From Magnolia sinica (Eukaryota; Streptophyta; Magnoliopsida; Magnoliales; Magnoliaceae): 64,000 bases of DNA. Positions 21,948-34,214 of the stretch are shown piece after piece. Below the pieces are notes generated by a model. It searched no databases. It saw only the letters and a program-made list of their open reading frames with translations, and was not told the origin of the DNA. Where the stretch lies: contig NC_080574.1 in assembly GCF_029962835.1 (NCBI RefSeq), positions 21,736,001 through 21,800,000 of the forward strand. Reading direction: 5' to 3'. The position numbers were made by a program, and so were the translations under genes. Numbering within the stretch: position 1 is the stretch's first letter; each line of letters starts with the position of its first letter.

Positions 21948-24120
21948 ATGTCTGGCTTCGCATGCTCTCAGGAGGGAGTTTTCAGTGGCGAAAATGGGGC
22001 GAGCAGCCTTTGGGCCACCTTGAACTCACCTTCGCTGCTGGCAGTGATGGTGGCGAATGCTGCATTTCAGTGTTCACAGAGAGTGTTGGAGTCTCCGATG
22101 CAGGCTAGCAGTGCTCGTTAGGGCTCTGAATCTGTCCCCCAAGCAGGAGACAACGTTGGAAGCTGCTCCAGGTAGGCTTGACCCTCCTGTTGAGGGTGAA
22201 GCTGAGGAGGTCGAGGCCGAGGCCGAGGAAGGGTCCAAGGGACGAGTGCCTTCGACCTTGTCCGAGGATGACTTGGTCCAGATCCGGTTCAGGTATCACA
22301 TCCCCGACTCCGTTATCCTACGTCTCACTCTGCCGAACGAGATGTCCAACCAGCCCCCTCCTGGGGTAGTATCAATTTTCCAGGCAGCGATATAGTGCAG
22401 CCTGTGTCTTCCACTTTAGGGGGTTGCTCGGCACCTCCTAAGTTGCCTCAGCATGGCCCTGGGGCAAGTTACCCCAAACAGATGGAGGGATCTGTTCAGC
22501 TGTGCGGTTCTGTGGGCCGAGATGGAGTAGCCCGAGTTGACCGTGGACGAGTTCCTCCATCTATATCAAGTACGGTCAAACCCTCAGCAGCACGGCTGAT
22601 ATTACTTCTACTTCTGGCGGAACACTGGCGGGGCTCTGATAACTGACCCTCCCATCTTCAACAAAAACTAGAGAGATAGGTGGTTTTGGGTTTGTGGTTG
22701 TTGGGAGACAGCTGAGCCAGGGCTCATCATGCCAATGGTACCCTGAACTTTTTCCGAGCCAGGTGACTTAAGCCTCAATTCCTTTCTTTTGAGTTGGCTA
22801 TTTTCTTTCGCGCTTTTTTTATATAAAAAAACTGTCTGCATGTCCCTTTTCATTCATTCGCAAATAGCTGCCGAATCTCGGCTCTGGTGCGGTGGCTCGG
22901 ATCAAGGATCTCCGAGCTTTGAGCCCAGAGAGAAGATCTTGGAGAAGGCTTCTCCAACCAGAGTGTCTTCTTCAATCAGGCTTAGACGTAGCTCTGACAG
23001 GTACGATTCGTGGTAAGATTTGTAGCTAACGATCTGGACTTGGGAATCTTTTCCTTTTTTGATGATACTTTTGTTGACATGCTGTTGTGTCTTATTTCTG
23101 ATGCAGAGATGTTTGAGGCTCAGTCTGTCCTCTGTCCTCCCTCCAAAGTTAGAGCCCCTCCTTGGGAAGATCCTTGGGCTTCGAAGAAGTAGAAGATGTC
23201 CTCTAAGAGTAAGGGGAAGGCCGCCCCTCCTTACATGACCATCATAGAGGTCGTGGACGAGGGTACAAAGGTGGCGGAGGCGGTTCCTCTCGAACCTCGA
23301 GTAGTCCCCAATCCAGGACCTGTTGCAGAGCAGGCGCCTCTGAGGAGGGAGGCAGCTGATGAAGAGAGAGGGAGTTTCCTTCGCCATGTCGAAGGGACTC
23401 TCCCTTGGGCGAATCGCCAGGGGGTCAAGGAAGAGTTCGTCGGCATCTTCGAATCCCCCATGGAGCAGATGCTCGCCAAGATGATGATAATGTTCCTTGA
23501 GGTAAGAGCGTGACCATGGCTATCTTTTGTTCATTCGGCTTCTGTTTTCTTAATGCCGATCTTTTTTCTTTTTCTTATGTAGTTCGTGCCATGCGCGCTG
23601 AGGGCCCATGCCGAGCTTGCCAAGGCTAATAGGCAGGCTGAAGAGGCTGAGGCTCGGCTATCATCCGCTGAGGCTGAACTGCCTCTGAGGAGGCCAAGTT
23701 AGAGGCGATGAGGGTTGCCCTTGAGGAGTCTGCAGCCGAGACAACCAGGATGGCCTCGCGATTGCAAGAGGCCAAAGTGGCATATGATAAATGTCGTGCG
23801 GAACTTGTCGAGACTTGCAACACGGCCAATCATATTAAGGTGGAGGCCCAAGCTGCTCTTGCCGTCGCATGAAGGGACACTGTGATGGAATATCAGTCGT
23901 CCCAAGCACTCGAGGACGAGAGAAATACTCTCTTCCATCAGGGTTACGCTGAGTGCTTGAAGGCGATGAAGGAGAGCTTTCCAGAGCTCGACCTTTTTGA
24001 CTTTGACGAGAGTGAGTTGGGATCCGACGGTCTAGGCGACAAGGAGGCTATCGAGGCGACTCCCGAGGCAGCTCCCAATGCAGCTTCTTCGGCTGCTCCT
24101 GATGTGACAGCCGAGCCTTG
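21948..24120 (+). pseudogene. Antisense ORF (aORF) region of the Tat element, decayed
   Basis: Plus-strand reading opposite to pol. 22,150-22,390 gives a stretch with L-S-E-D-D-L-V-Q-I-R-F-R-Y-H-I-P-D-S and P-P-P-G-V-V-S-I-F, which I recognise from large predicted proteins often labelled plant transposon or gag-like proteins. 22,400-22,760 continues in broken frames (V-D-E-F-L-H-L-Y-Q-V; A-L-I-T-D-P-P). 23,196-23,513 starts M-S-S-K-S-K-G-K. 23,590-24,120 is rich in A, E and R with likely coiled coil and ends in an acidic tail (E-L-D-L-F-D-F-D-E-S-E). Possible introns lie at 23,015-23,105 and 23,505-23,582. Stops and at least one frameshift show it is dead. Function of aORFs is not known to me. 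Confidence 0.7.
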
Positions 24121-24235
24121 AAGTTAATTTTGCATAGCAAAATTCCTTTCTGCTCCCTTTTTCAGCTTCAGGCATTTCAAGCACTCCGAGCACCCAAGCC
24201 CAAGAACCTTAGATGAAGCGAGTGTCATTTTGTAT

Positions 24236-24266
<31 letters not shown>

Positions 24267-24420
24267 TGCCAATGTAACATCGATGTATATCCTGACATAA
24301 TATCAATGTAACTTTTCAATTTGATCAATGAAGACATTTTTCCATAAAAATTCTCGTATTCAATTGTTTGATTTACATAGTTATGAATTCTCGCATGTCT
24401 ATTGATGAAAGTCCAGTAAT
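24121..24420. repeat. 3' side of the aORF with (GT)n(AT)n
   Basis: Non-coding; a GT run at about 24,233-24,259 passes into AT. It probably includes the 3' untranslated part of the aORF. Confidence 0.5.
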
Positions 24421-24429
24421 GATCGTCTG

Positions 24430-25580
24430 TTGGCCGACTTATGAGTAATAGATCTTGACATGCTCACCATTCCAAGGATGAGGCAGTAGTTGGCCGGTAA
24501 GATTTTCCAATCAGTATGTGTCGGGCCGGATGGTACTCGCAACCACGTAGGGTCCCTCCCAATTGGGCCTGAGAGTACCTGTGCCGACCTCCTTAGTATT
24601 TTAGAATGTCTTTCGGAGGACTAAGTCTTCCACTCGGAACCGTCTTACTCTGACTCAAGTATTATAGAACTGAGACACTTACTGCTGACGGACGATTGTC
24701 CGAAGCCGAGCTTGTTCTCTCTGCTCTTTCAGAGGGTCGAGGCCGAGCATCAGAAGTTCTTCGTTGTCTTGTTCATTAAATGAGCTTACTTGGATGGTCG
24801 GTAGTCCAATCTTTACGGGATAACCGCTTCCGACACATATGCCAAGGAAAATAGGGTTTCTCCTATAGCGGTCCGGGCTATGGTTTGATAGGCCCATAAG
24901 ACTTTAGGAAGTTCCTCAGCCCAAGCTCCCTTAGCTCTATCGAGTTTGGTTTGGAGATATTGCTTGATAATCTTATTGATGGCCTCGACTTGTCCATTTG
25001 CCCGTGGATGGCATAGGGACGAGTATACGCTTCTTATCCCGAGATTTTTACACATCTCCTGGTACTGCTTATTATCGAATTGATTCCTATTGTTGGAGAC
25101 GATAGGCACTCCAAAGCGGCAGATACTATTCTTCCAAACAAAATCTGTGATTTTTTATTCAGTTATCTTGACCAATGGCTCGGCCTTTGCTCACTTGGTG
25201 AAGTAATCTACTGCTACGACGGCGAACTTGGTCTAACCCTTTCCTGTAGGGAAAGGTCCAACGATGTCGATCCCCCACTGAGTGATGGGCCATGGCCCGG
25301 ACATGGGGGTGAGCTCCTCTGGTGGCTGTCGAGGAATGGTCGCGAACCTTTGACATTTATCACAACTTTGGACGAGCTTCTGTGGATCATACTAGATGGT
25401 TGACCATTAATAGCCCTGTCGTACAACCTTATGAGCTAAGGATCGTCCTCCAGAGTGATTTCCACAGATGCCTTCTTGAATCTCTCTTAGGACATAATCA
25501 GCCTCGTATGGTTGCAGGCATCTTAGAAGAGGAAGAAAAAAATCCTTTCTTGTATAGTATCTCGTTGAACATAGTGTAAC
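24430..25580 (-). pseudogene. Integrase remnant of the Tat element
   Basis: The minus strand shows a zinc domain ending C-D-K-C-Q-R, the core start W-G-I-D-I-V-G-P-F-P, then V-S-N-N-R-N-Q-F-D-N where family members read V-S-D-N: the second catalytic Asp is Asn. P-R-A-N-G-Q-V-E-A-I-N-K keeps the catalytic Glu. Several stops are present. The best open parts are 25,109-24,813 and 24,897-24,679. Plus-strand ORFs here are shadows. Confidence 0.85.
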
Positions 25581-25599
25581 GAGTGGCTCGGATTTTCAG

Positions 25600-26190
25600 T
25601 CGTCGCGCCTCCACTCAATCTTCGGGCAGCCTGCTTATCTCGATGTAATGGATGATTGGGTCGGCCCAAGTGGGTCCCGAGTCAATCAAGAGCATAGTCT
25701 GGGCATCGGTCTCATCAACGCTCAGCTTGGCTACGAACTCGATCGGGATGGACCTAGGAATTTCATCTTCGTCAGCTATGGCGAGCTTTGCTAATAGATT
25801 GACTTTCTAGTTTTCAGCTCGCGGGATTTGGACGACGGTTCAATGTTGAAAACCATCGATCAACTCTTTAGCTTTTCGCAAAAAGGCTTTCAGTCGCTCT
25901 TTTCTTGTCTGATAGATGTCGGCTATCTGGTTTACGACCAATTGCGAGTCACTATATACATCAAGATGAGTGGCCCCTAAACTAGCCGCCAAACGAAGTC
26001 TGAGGAGTGAGACTTCATATTTTGCTGTGTTGTTGGAGGCTTGAAATCAAAATCTCATGGCATGCTGCATATACCTGTGATCGGGAGTTTCCAGGATGAC
26101 CCTTGCCCCACTTGCCTTAGAATTGGATGAGCTATCAACATAAAGTCGCCAATGGGTATGTTCAGACTGTTTCTGATTTTACTGAGTGGC
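25600..26190 (-). pseudogene. Second (archaeal-type) RNase H remnant of the Tat element
   Basis: The minus strand reads Y-V-D-S-S-S-N-S-K-A-S-G-A (first Asp present), then A-S-N-N-T-A-K-Y-E, where families have A-E-Y-E (the acidic residue became Lys), then D-V-Y-S-D-S-Q-L-V-V-N-Q-I (third Asp present). It lies between the Ty3-type RNase H and integrase, the place of the additional RNase H in Tat-clade elements. This is the main reason for calling the lineage. Confidence 0.8.
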
Positions 26191-26194
26191 TGAC

Positions 26195-27013
26195 CCTTCA
26201 GGCGAGTCAGTTTGGTTAGGTCGGCCGCGGTTGGCTCGGATTGCTTTGTGACTTTAACAAAGAAGTCGGCCATGGCTTGACCTTTGATCGCGACCCTAGG
26301 CTTGTATTGGATTTCGAACTCACTCAGTTCTATCGCCCACTTAGTGAGACATCCTAAGGCTTTCGACTTTTGGACTATTTGCCATAACGGTTGATCGGTC
26401 AGAACGATAATCGAATGAGCTTGGAAGTATGGCCGCAAGCGTTGGGAAGAGATGACCAGTGCTAGGGCCACTTTTTTCAAGATTGGATACCTCATTTCTA
26501 CCGAGAAAAGTGCTTTGCTGATGTAGTAGATCGAGAACTGCTTTCCTTAGTGTTCGCGAATTAGGGCCAATCTTACAGCTACGTTGGATAGTGCCAGGTA
26601 GATCAATAACGTTTTGCCCGGCTCGGGTTTGGAGAGTAAGGGCGGCGATCCTAAGTACACCTTAAGCTGCTGGAAGGCTACCTCGCATTCCTCCGTCCAG
26701 TCTACCATCTGCCGACCCTTCGGCTGCTTGAAAAAGGGCATTTATTCGTGGCTTAGGACACAAAGTGATTGAGCGTAGAGACTCTTCCAGTCAGCCTCTG
26801 GATGTCCTTGATCATCTTTGGCGAGTCCATCTCGAGTAAGGCCTGGATCTTCTCAGGGTTTGCCTCGATCCCTCACTGGCTAACCAGAAAACTGACAAAC
26901 TTGCCCAAGCTTACACCGAATGTGCACTTGCTCGGGTTCAGTTTCATCTGATATTTTCGAAGGATGAGGAACATTTCCTCAAGGTCGGCTACGTGATCTG
27001 TAGCTTCGATGCT
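26195..27013 (-). pseudogene. RT C-terminal part and Ty3-type RNase H of the Tat element
   Basis: 27,013-26,740 reads the RT thumb/connection (K-C-T-F-G-V-S-L-G-K-F). 26,741-26,547 reads W-T-E-E-C-E-V-A-F-Q-Q-L-K, the start of RNase H. 26,495-26,195 continues with V-L-T-D-Q-P-L and K-W-A-I-E-L-S-E-F. The RT is cut at 27,013 by solo LTR A and resumes at 31,881. Confidence 0.85.
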
Positions 27014-28559
27014 CTTGATGTCATGCCCCAAACTCGGAAACTGGGCTCACAAAATTTTCGATCGCCAAATCCGGTGCCGACAGCCTCCATAGTACCCCAT
27101 TCTCAGCTCCCAGCGCGTATACGCCAGATTCCAATCCTGGGATCCTACAAGGAGGATTTTCCAACGTACATTTGTCTCATAAGAAACATAACCATGAGTT
27201 TACCCAAATCACAAAGGCAACATCATCATCACATATCCACTAATATAATCATTTGAATACAATACTGAAAGGGAAATACATATATCGAAAATCAAAGCTC
27301 TAGAAGTTAGCTGCACGCTCCAAACTCGATGCTGCTTCAACCTAATGCCACCAGTATACATCTATCTTGTATAAGCTTATAAAAAACTTAGAGGGTGGTG
27401 TAAGTGTGTGCCCAAGATAAGTGTCAAGTATTCAATACAATGCCTTAATCATACAATATCGGAATTACTGGCAAGATCATGAATCATACGATATCAGAGT
27501 AAGCGAAAATACTGCAAGTCTATAAATCATACAATATCAGAGTACGCAATACAGATCAGCTATGCCAATGAGGAGTCATAGAGAGTCAAATATCAGATAC
27601 CAAGGATACAATGCAATATGTAAATCCTGCTAAGTCTGTCTAGGCCATGTAAGTGCAGAAACATAGCATCCCAAAATGCCATATGCCTACGGATGTAATG
27701 TAATATGCGATGCGAATGAAATGACCAAGCTGGAGTGTGAGGTCGGGAGGATAGTACGTAGTATCGGAGGCTACGGGGTCCACCACAAGAGACTTCTATC
27801 CAAACTGGTCCCATACCTAAATTTGAATAGTCAGACTTAATGTGGTAAACTCCTGATCTCAGGTTAGTCAGGCGCCCCAACCGAAATCCTGGCCATTGCG
27901 AAGGTACACTGAATAAATAGTTGCGCACTACCAGCCTAAGTGGATAGTGAAGGAATGAATGAATGAGTATGTAACTCCTGCTCAATAAGTCCACATATCA
28001 GTACTGTACATCTCTGTGATCATCATCGGCATCTAGTACACTCCAAACTGGCCACCGCCCCTACAGGCCGTGTAACCCAGTGAGTGAAAAAGACCTCACT
28101 ACCCACCTGCTAGCAGTATACCAATGCCTACCCAGCTCGTCGATAGCGGACCCATTTAGGAGCTGGTTAGACTCAGCCTAGCTATGCCTACTCCCTTAGG
28201 CGGGTAAGGTCACACCCCTTCCCAATCGACCACTACACAGTGGGAGACGAGGCCTCCTGATATTCGGCACTCGGGCGCCCATGTATCTACTCGGTCTCGA
28301 CGTTGGGGCGTTCCTGGCCTCAGAGGTTTAGAAATTTTTACCAAGGGCCATCTATGATAGCCCGATGCTAGAACAGATTTTCGATGTCCCATTTGGCCAT
28401 CCACGATATACCTGTGGAGGCTACGACCCTAATATTGTTAGGGCATACAATAATCACAACACACAATGTAAGATGCATGAGTCATACAATCTAGTCATGT
28501 ATCAATCCTGCGCATACCGTGCGCTCATGTGAGACAATCGACCTCGAGAATGTGGCCAT

Positions 28560-28855
28560 TTAGCCAACTATACAACACCATGGGCCTCACTCAAGAGCTT
28601 AATACACATCATGATGGGCCTTTCACATGGACCTAACATACACTACAATGGGCTCCATCGCCTGGCCCTCAATGCATCACAATGAGCCTCATCACATAGG
28701 CCTTATATACATCACATTAGACCTTAAACACGGGCTGAATACACATCACAACGGGCCTCAAATACGGGCCGCATATATATCACATTGGGCCTCAAACACA
28801 GGCCGAATGTACATCACAATGGGTCTCAAATATGGGCCGCATATACATCATATTG
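28560..28855. repeat. Tandem minisatellite of about 30-bp units inside LTR A (first block)
   Basis: Repeats of the type tacatcacaatgggcc followed by a variable few bases. Encoded H-H-N-G-P peptides are artefacts. Confidence 0.7.
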
Positions 28856-29215
28856 GGCAATTATCGGCAACCGGACACAGCAATCGGAATCGATCAATAA
28901 TCGGCCATCGATGATTGGAATCGACATTCGGCCACAACAATCGGAATAGATCAATAATCAGCCTCGATAATTGGAATTGACAATCGGTCACGATAATCAG
29001 CCTCGATCGCTAATCGGCAATTGGCCATGACAATCGGAATCGGCAATCGGTCATGATAATCAGCCTCGATCGCTAATTGGTAATCGGCCATGACAATCGG
29101 AATCGACAATCGGTCACGATAATCAGCCTCGATCGCTAATCGGCAATCAGCCACAACAATCGAAATCGATTGATAATCGGAATCGTCATCGACAATCGGA
29201 ATCAAAATTGAAATC
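28856..29215. repeat. 63-bp satellite-like array inside LTR A
   Basis: caatcggtca recurs at 28,981, 29,044 and 29,107, exactly 63 bases apart, with the cctcgatcgctaat block in each unit. Degenerate units continue on both sides. I do not find this array at the matching place of LTR copies B and C. Confidence 0.85.
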
Positions 29216-29329
29216 GATGAGAATGGGCCTAATAAGGCCTAAGGGAATGTCACAATATGGACATCCAACCATCATTGCCCATCAATGTAGACATTCAACC
29301 GACTTTGCTCCCAAGCAGTTGCCCACATA

Positions 29330-30010
29330 GAGCCAAATGCAAAGTGGGCCCATTGCCTCACACAAGGACCTAATACACATCACTATAGGCCACACTCATA
29401 GACTGCATATACATCACAATGGGCCTCGGCACATGGGCCATAAATACATCACATCGGGCCCCAACTCATGGGCCGGGTATACATCATATTGGGCCTTAAA
29501 CATGGGCCTCATATACATCAAGTGGGCCGCATATATGGGCCGCACCAACGGGCCTCGCACAAATGGGCCACAAATACATTAAGTGGGCCGCATAGCATGG
29601 CCACACCATTGGGCCTTATATACATCAAGTGGACCATATCACATGGGCCACACCAGTGGGCCTCATATATATCAAGTGGACTATATCACATGGGCTGCAC
29701 CAGTGGGCCTCATATATATCAAGTGGATCGCGTCCACGGGCCGCACAAATGGGCTTTATATACATCAATTGGGCTGCATCAATGGGCCGCAGTAATGGGC
29801 CTAATATACACAATAGGTGGGCCCTGCATATGGGCCTCAGATATATCATACGGGCCACAACCCATGGGCCTAATGCACATCATAATGGGCCTCATTAAAT
29901 GGGCTACAAAAACATCACAATGGCCATGCCATATGGGTCGGAAATACATTTCATTGGGCCTTACCAGTGGGCTAAAAATACATCTCAATGGGTCACAACA
30001 ACTACACCAT
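29330..30010. repeat. Tandem minisatellite inside LTR A (second block)
   Basis: About 20 imperfect units such as atacatcaagtgggccgcat and cacatgggcctcatata. Corresponds to 35,590-36,170 in element C. Confidence 0.75.
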
Positions 30011-30029
30011 TCATCCAAACCTGCTAATT

Positions 30030-30211
30030 ATATAATATAATATGATATCATATCATATAATATATTATATTATAATATAACATATATACATGAATTATAA
30101 AAAAAAAGCCACCGTCCAGACTCCTCCAGATGTTCTGGACGGTGCTGATTAGTGCATGAATCATGGTGGGTCCTCACATAGGAGTGGCCCACCGTAGCAT
30201 TATTAATATAA

Positions 30212-30252
<41 letters not shown>
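30030..30252. repeat. AT palindromic stretch and (TA)n in LTR A
   Basis: 30,030-30,085 is built of tataatat/gatatcat pieces that can fold. 30,216-30,252 is a TA run of about 18 units. 30,260-31,600 beyond it is LTR sequence with repeated phrases such as catcatggtgggtcc, no gene. Confidence 0.7.
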
Positions 30253-30258
<6 letters not shown>

Positions 30259-31880
30259 CGTGTGATGTGGGAGGGTGGCAGTGACAACATCCAGGATGAC
30301 CTGATGAATGGACGGTTGGATGTATACATACATCACAGTGGCTACTCAAAGCTCCTGCCTGTCCCAGCTATTATTGGATGAACGGTTGATATGAAACACA
30401 AACATTAAGGTGGGGTCCACGAGCGTGGCCCACCAAAAGAAATTTATTATTATTATTTTTAATATTGCACATCAGACATCCAGCGTCCTGGACGGACGAC
30501 TGGATGTAGGACCAAGGCATAAGGGCCCACCATCCTTAACATATGGACGGTGAGGGTAAATCACATGCATCATGGTGGTGCCACGTGGGTGAGCCACCAT
30601 GATTTTAGATCAAGAGGATATTCGTGTTTTCCCTCCATCCAGACCTAGTGTCTGGATGGTTTGGATGACATAAACATCACGTGGGGTCCCACATGGATGA
30701 ATGGCCTGGACTTTTTTTTTTTGGGTAGCTTGTTTATACACACCCATGTCAGTACACACACTCCATGTTAGCCACACCCTACTGCCATCACATCCAGCAT
30801 CCAGGGACGCTGGACGCATGGATATAGCACAGGCATCATGGTGGGTCTCACACAGATGTGGCCCACCTGATTTGAATCGTTCTAATGATTGTTGTTTTCT
30901 TTTCCGTCCAGGCCCGGTAACGGGCTGAACGGTGTAGATCAACACATCCATCAGGTGGGCCCACAAAGGTGGATAGCATGGATAAGATACTTACTTCATG
31001 GTGGGCCACACACTCGTCATTAACATCACCAAAAGAAAATGAGAAAGAGAGAGATCAGTGTAGTGGAGGGACCCCCCAATATGGGCCCCTCATATGATTA
31101 CATCACATAGATCAAAATGGGTCCAACCTATAAGTGGACCCTTAAATGCAAATCGACGATAGATCACCCACCTATCGGCCTCCTCCTTACCTCCTTAAAC
31201 TCCTATGCTCCTTGGCTTGTCTTTTGATGGAGATTGTTAAAGAATGAAGGGTTTAGATAGGAGATGAGAGAGTGGGAAAGTGGGCCACACTTGTTGATTT
31301 GGGGAGAGCTTGGGAAGGCTTGGACGTTGAAACTTGTTTGTTGCTTGGGAGTGAGTTTTTGAAAAATGAGAGAAAAAGAGAAATAATATATTAAAGGGAT
31401 GGGTTTTGTATGGAAGGGGATGGGGAGGTATGGCTATGTTTAAATTTTGTAAAAGAGGAATGGTTAGGGGAGAGAAAGTATTGACATGTGGGAAAAGAGG
31501 GAGTGGTCATTTGTACTTGTTGTAGGGTAAGGTGGCATGGAGGTAATGTGATGTACTTAACTTGATTGATTGAATGATTGATGGGACATGTTTAGAGATT
31601 CCCTCGAAATTTGTAACACGCGGCGTTTTCCTCGAAATGAACGTGGGCCCATATCTCCTAGCTCGGGTATCGGTTCGGTGTGCGAGTCGCTGCGTTGGAA
31701 CAACAACGACGGCGCGGTCGCTAAGATAACAGTTTCAGGTCGAGCCGATTTCGATATGTAGGACTCGGCTTAGGATTGTACGCAAATGTTGGATACAGGT
31801 CGAGGGTTGCCGAAATTCGACTGTGAGGACCCTAAAAGCCTACGGAACGATACGGTCTAGGATACGGGTCTCACGCTTGA

Positions 31881-32241
31881 CGAGCATATCATCGATATAC
31901 ACTTCCATCTTTCACCCAATCTGGCAGGCAAACATTTTGTTGACCAACCTCTGATAGGTCGCCTCGGCATTCTTTAAACGAAATGACATCATTCGGTAAC
32001 AATAAAGACCTTTGCCAGTGACAAAGGTAGTTTTTTATTTATCAGACGAGTGCATTACAATTTGGTTATACCCTGAGTAAGCATCCATAAAACTAAGTAA
32101 TTCATGCCCAGCGGTGCTGTCGACCAGCTGGTCGATCCTAGGAAGTGAAAAACTATCCTTGGGGCAGGCTTTATTAAGGTTGGTATAGTCTACGCAGACT
32201 CGCCACTTCCCGTTGGCTTTTTTGACCAGTATGATGTTGGC
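31881..32241 (-). pseudogene. RT catalytic segment of the Tat element, isolated between two solo LTRs
   Basis: The minus strand reads L-V-K-K-A-N-G-K-W-R-V-C-V-D-Y-T, then D-A-Y-S-G-Y-N-Q-I, and ends with V-Y-I-D-D-M-L-V-K, so the Y-I-D-D catalytic box is intact. Stops occur (for example after S-S-D-K). The left neighbour in the protein is at 43,501 and the right neighbour at 27,013. Confidence 0.9.
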
Positions 32242-33499
32242 CATCCCGTAAGGCCCGTATACTAATCCGTATCGTTCCTTAGAATCCCACGATCCTCCTC
32301 GTCGAAGTCTAGCAACCCGTGACCTGTAGACAATATTTGTGCGTGACCCTAAGTCGTATCCCGTAGATCTAAGTCGACTCGACTGGAGACTTATACCCTA
32401 ACGACCGTGTCGTCACCGTGGTTCCAACGCCGCGTCTTGCACACCGATGCGATGCCCAGGCCAGGAGTTGTGGGCCAGCGTATATCTCGAGGAAAACGCC
32501 ATGCGAATTCCGAGAGATTCCAGAGAATCTCTACCCAACCTTTCACATCACCAGTCAAGTACAACCATCATCACTAGCTATGCTTTCTTTCTCCCTAAGA
32601 CAAGCAACCACCCCCCCAAAAAGTAAACATAGCCCATGCTTCTCATGTCACCTTTCTTACACAACCCATACCGTACCATCACTCCATCCAATCTCCCTTA
32701 CACAGTAACCCATCATCTCTCTCATTCTCTACCCATTCCCCAAGCAACCCAAAGAGAGAGAATGCCCAAGGAGAAGGAGCTCTAAGGAGAGTCAAGTGTG
32801 TGGCCCACTTCCTACCCCATATCTCTCAATCCAACCCTTCAATCTTCATCTCCCACCATCAAAGAGGAAGCCTAGGAGCTAAGGAAGCTAAGAGACCAAG
32901 AAGAAGATCCATAGGTGGGTGAATCTTAGGTTTAGATGATGATTTTGTTTATGAGACAATGAGGCCTATCAGTTAATGGTAGAGATCTCATTTTGGGCCC
33001 TAGGTGTGGCGAATGGCCCACAAAGATGCATATGTTCATTTCATGATGTTTATTTTAATTTTCATTATAAGAAGGTTATCTAGACCTTGCATTTGGTGGT
33101 GGGAAGGGGATTTCCACCATTAGTTATTGTGATTTGAAGGCCCACATGTGGTGGGACCCATTTGATGTATGCATTGTACCTTATAAAGGGAGCTCATAGC
33201 GGTGGAGCTTTGTTCACCATTCGATTCTCCCTCTCTCTCTCTCTCTTCCCTCTTTCCCTGTTGATGGTCCACCTTGATGATGTATGCAATTTACCTATGC
33301 TATCCCATTGCAAGACGCCCTTGCTGCCCAAACAGGACCCACATTGCAGCCACCGTCCGTCCAGTGAACCATGACCCACCTCGCTGCCACGTCTAGCCGG
33401 CCCACCCTGCTGCCCGTTTTCAAGCCGGCCTGGACGAAGGGAAACACAACTATCAGCTGGATTCCTAGCTGGTGGGCCACCCACGTGGACCCCACCCTG

Positions 33500-33910
33500 A
33501 TGTAAGTATTTTATCTACACTGTCCATCATCGTCTAGCGTGGGACGGTGGGACCACATGATGTATGTATTCATTCTACACTGTCCAGCATGGGACGGTGG
33601 GACCCACTTGATGTACGTGTTGTATCTCCACCGTCCAGCGTGGGATGGTGGGACCCACTTGATGTACGTGTTGTATCTCCACCGTCCAGTGTGGGATGGT
33701 GGGACCCACTTAATGTATGTGTTATATCTCCACCATCCAGCGTGGGACAGTGGGAACCACCTGATGTATGTATTGTATCCAGCACCGTCCAGTGTAGGAT
33801 GGTGGGACCCACCTGATGAATATTTTATCCACGCCATCCAGAGTCCGTGGGACTCACCTGATGAATATTTTATCCACGCCGTCCAGCGTCCGTGGGACCC
33901 ACCATGATGT
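33500..33910. repeat. Minisatellite of about 51-bp units inside LTR B
   Basis: Units such as gggacccacttgatgtacgt followed by a phrase with ccaccgtccagcgtggga recur about eight times with a 50-52 base period. Overlapping ORFs in several frames are caused by the repetition. Confidence 0.85.
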
Positions 33911-34214
33911 ATGCGTTGTATATCCCTGCTGTCTATCTAGTGGGGCCCAGTTGACAGGTGTAGGCCCACCATGTGGTATGTATTTCATCCAAGCTGTCCA
34001 TTGGCTGGACCGCTGGTAGGCCCACCATGTGTATGCATTTTTATTCAGGCCGTCCATTGGTGGACTGTCTAGTTAGCCCACCTGCTACATGTGAGGCCCA
34101 TTGAGATGTATGTGAGGCCCATTGAGACGTATGTAGCCCATTAAGATGTATGTGAGGCCCATTGAGATGTATGTGGCCCATTGAGATGTATGTGAGGCCC
34201 ATTAAGATGTATGT

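Larger units (their letters stand above)
27019..31875 (-). mobile_element. Solo LTR A of a Del/Tekay-like gypsy family (4,857 bp)
   Basis: Plus-strand ends are tgtcatgcccc ... gggtctcacg, flanked by perfect cttga duplications (27,014-27,018 and 31,876-31,880) inside the Tat RT gene. The LTR reads on the minus strand: it starts (TG changed to CG) near 31,875 and ends TGACA at 27,019. It contains no gene, but several tandem arrays rich in gggcc. Related copies are B (plus strand) and the 3' LTR of element C. A single LTR flanked by a target duplication arises by recombination between the two LTRs of a full element. Confidence 0.82.

Noticed and set aside
28560-30010. CRISPR-like appearance of regularly spaced repeats
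   Set aside because: Repeats are imperfect, with no unique spacers of fixed length; they are minisatellites inside a plant LTR.
33511-33907. Overlapping long ORFs on both strands, encoding repeated peptides
   Set aside because: They arise from a ~51-bp tandem repeat whose period is a multiple of three in places; no known protein.
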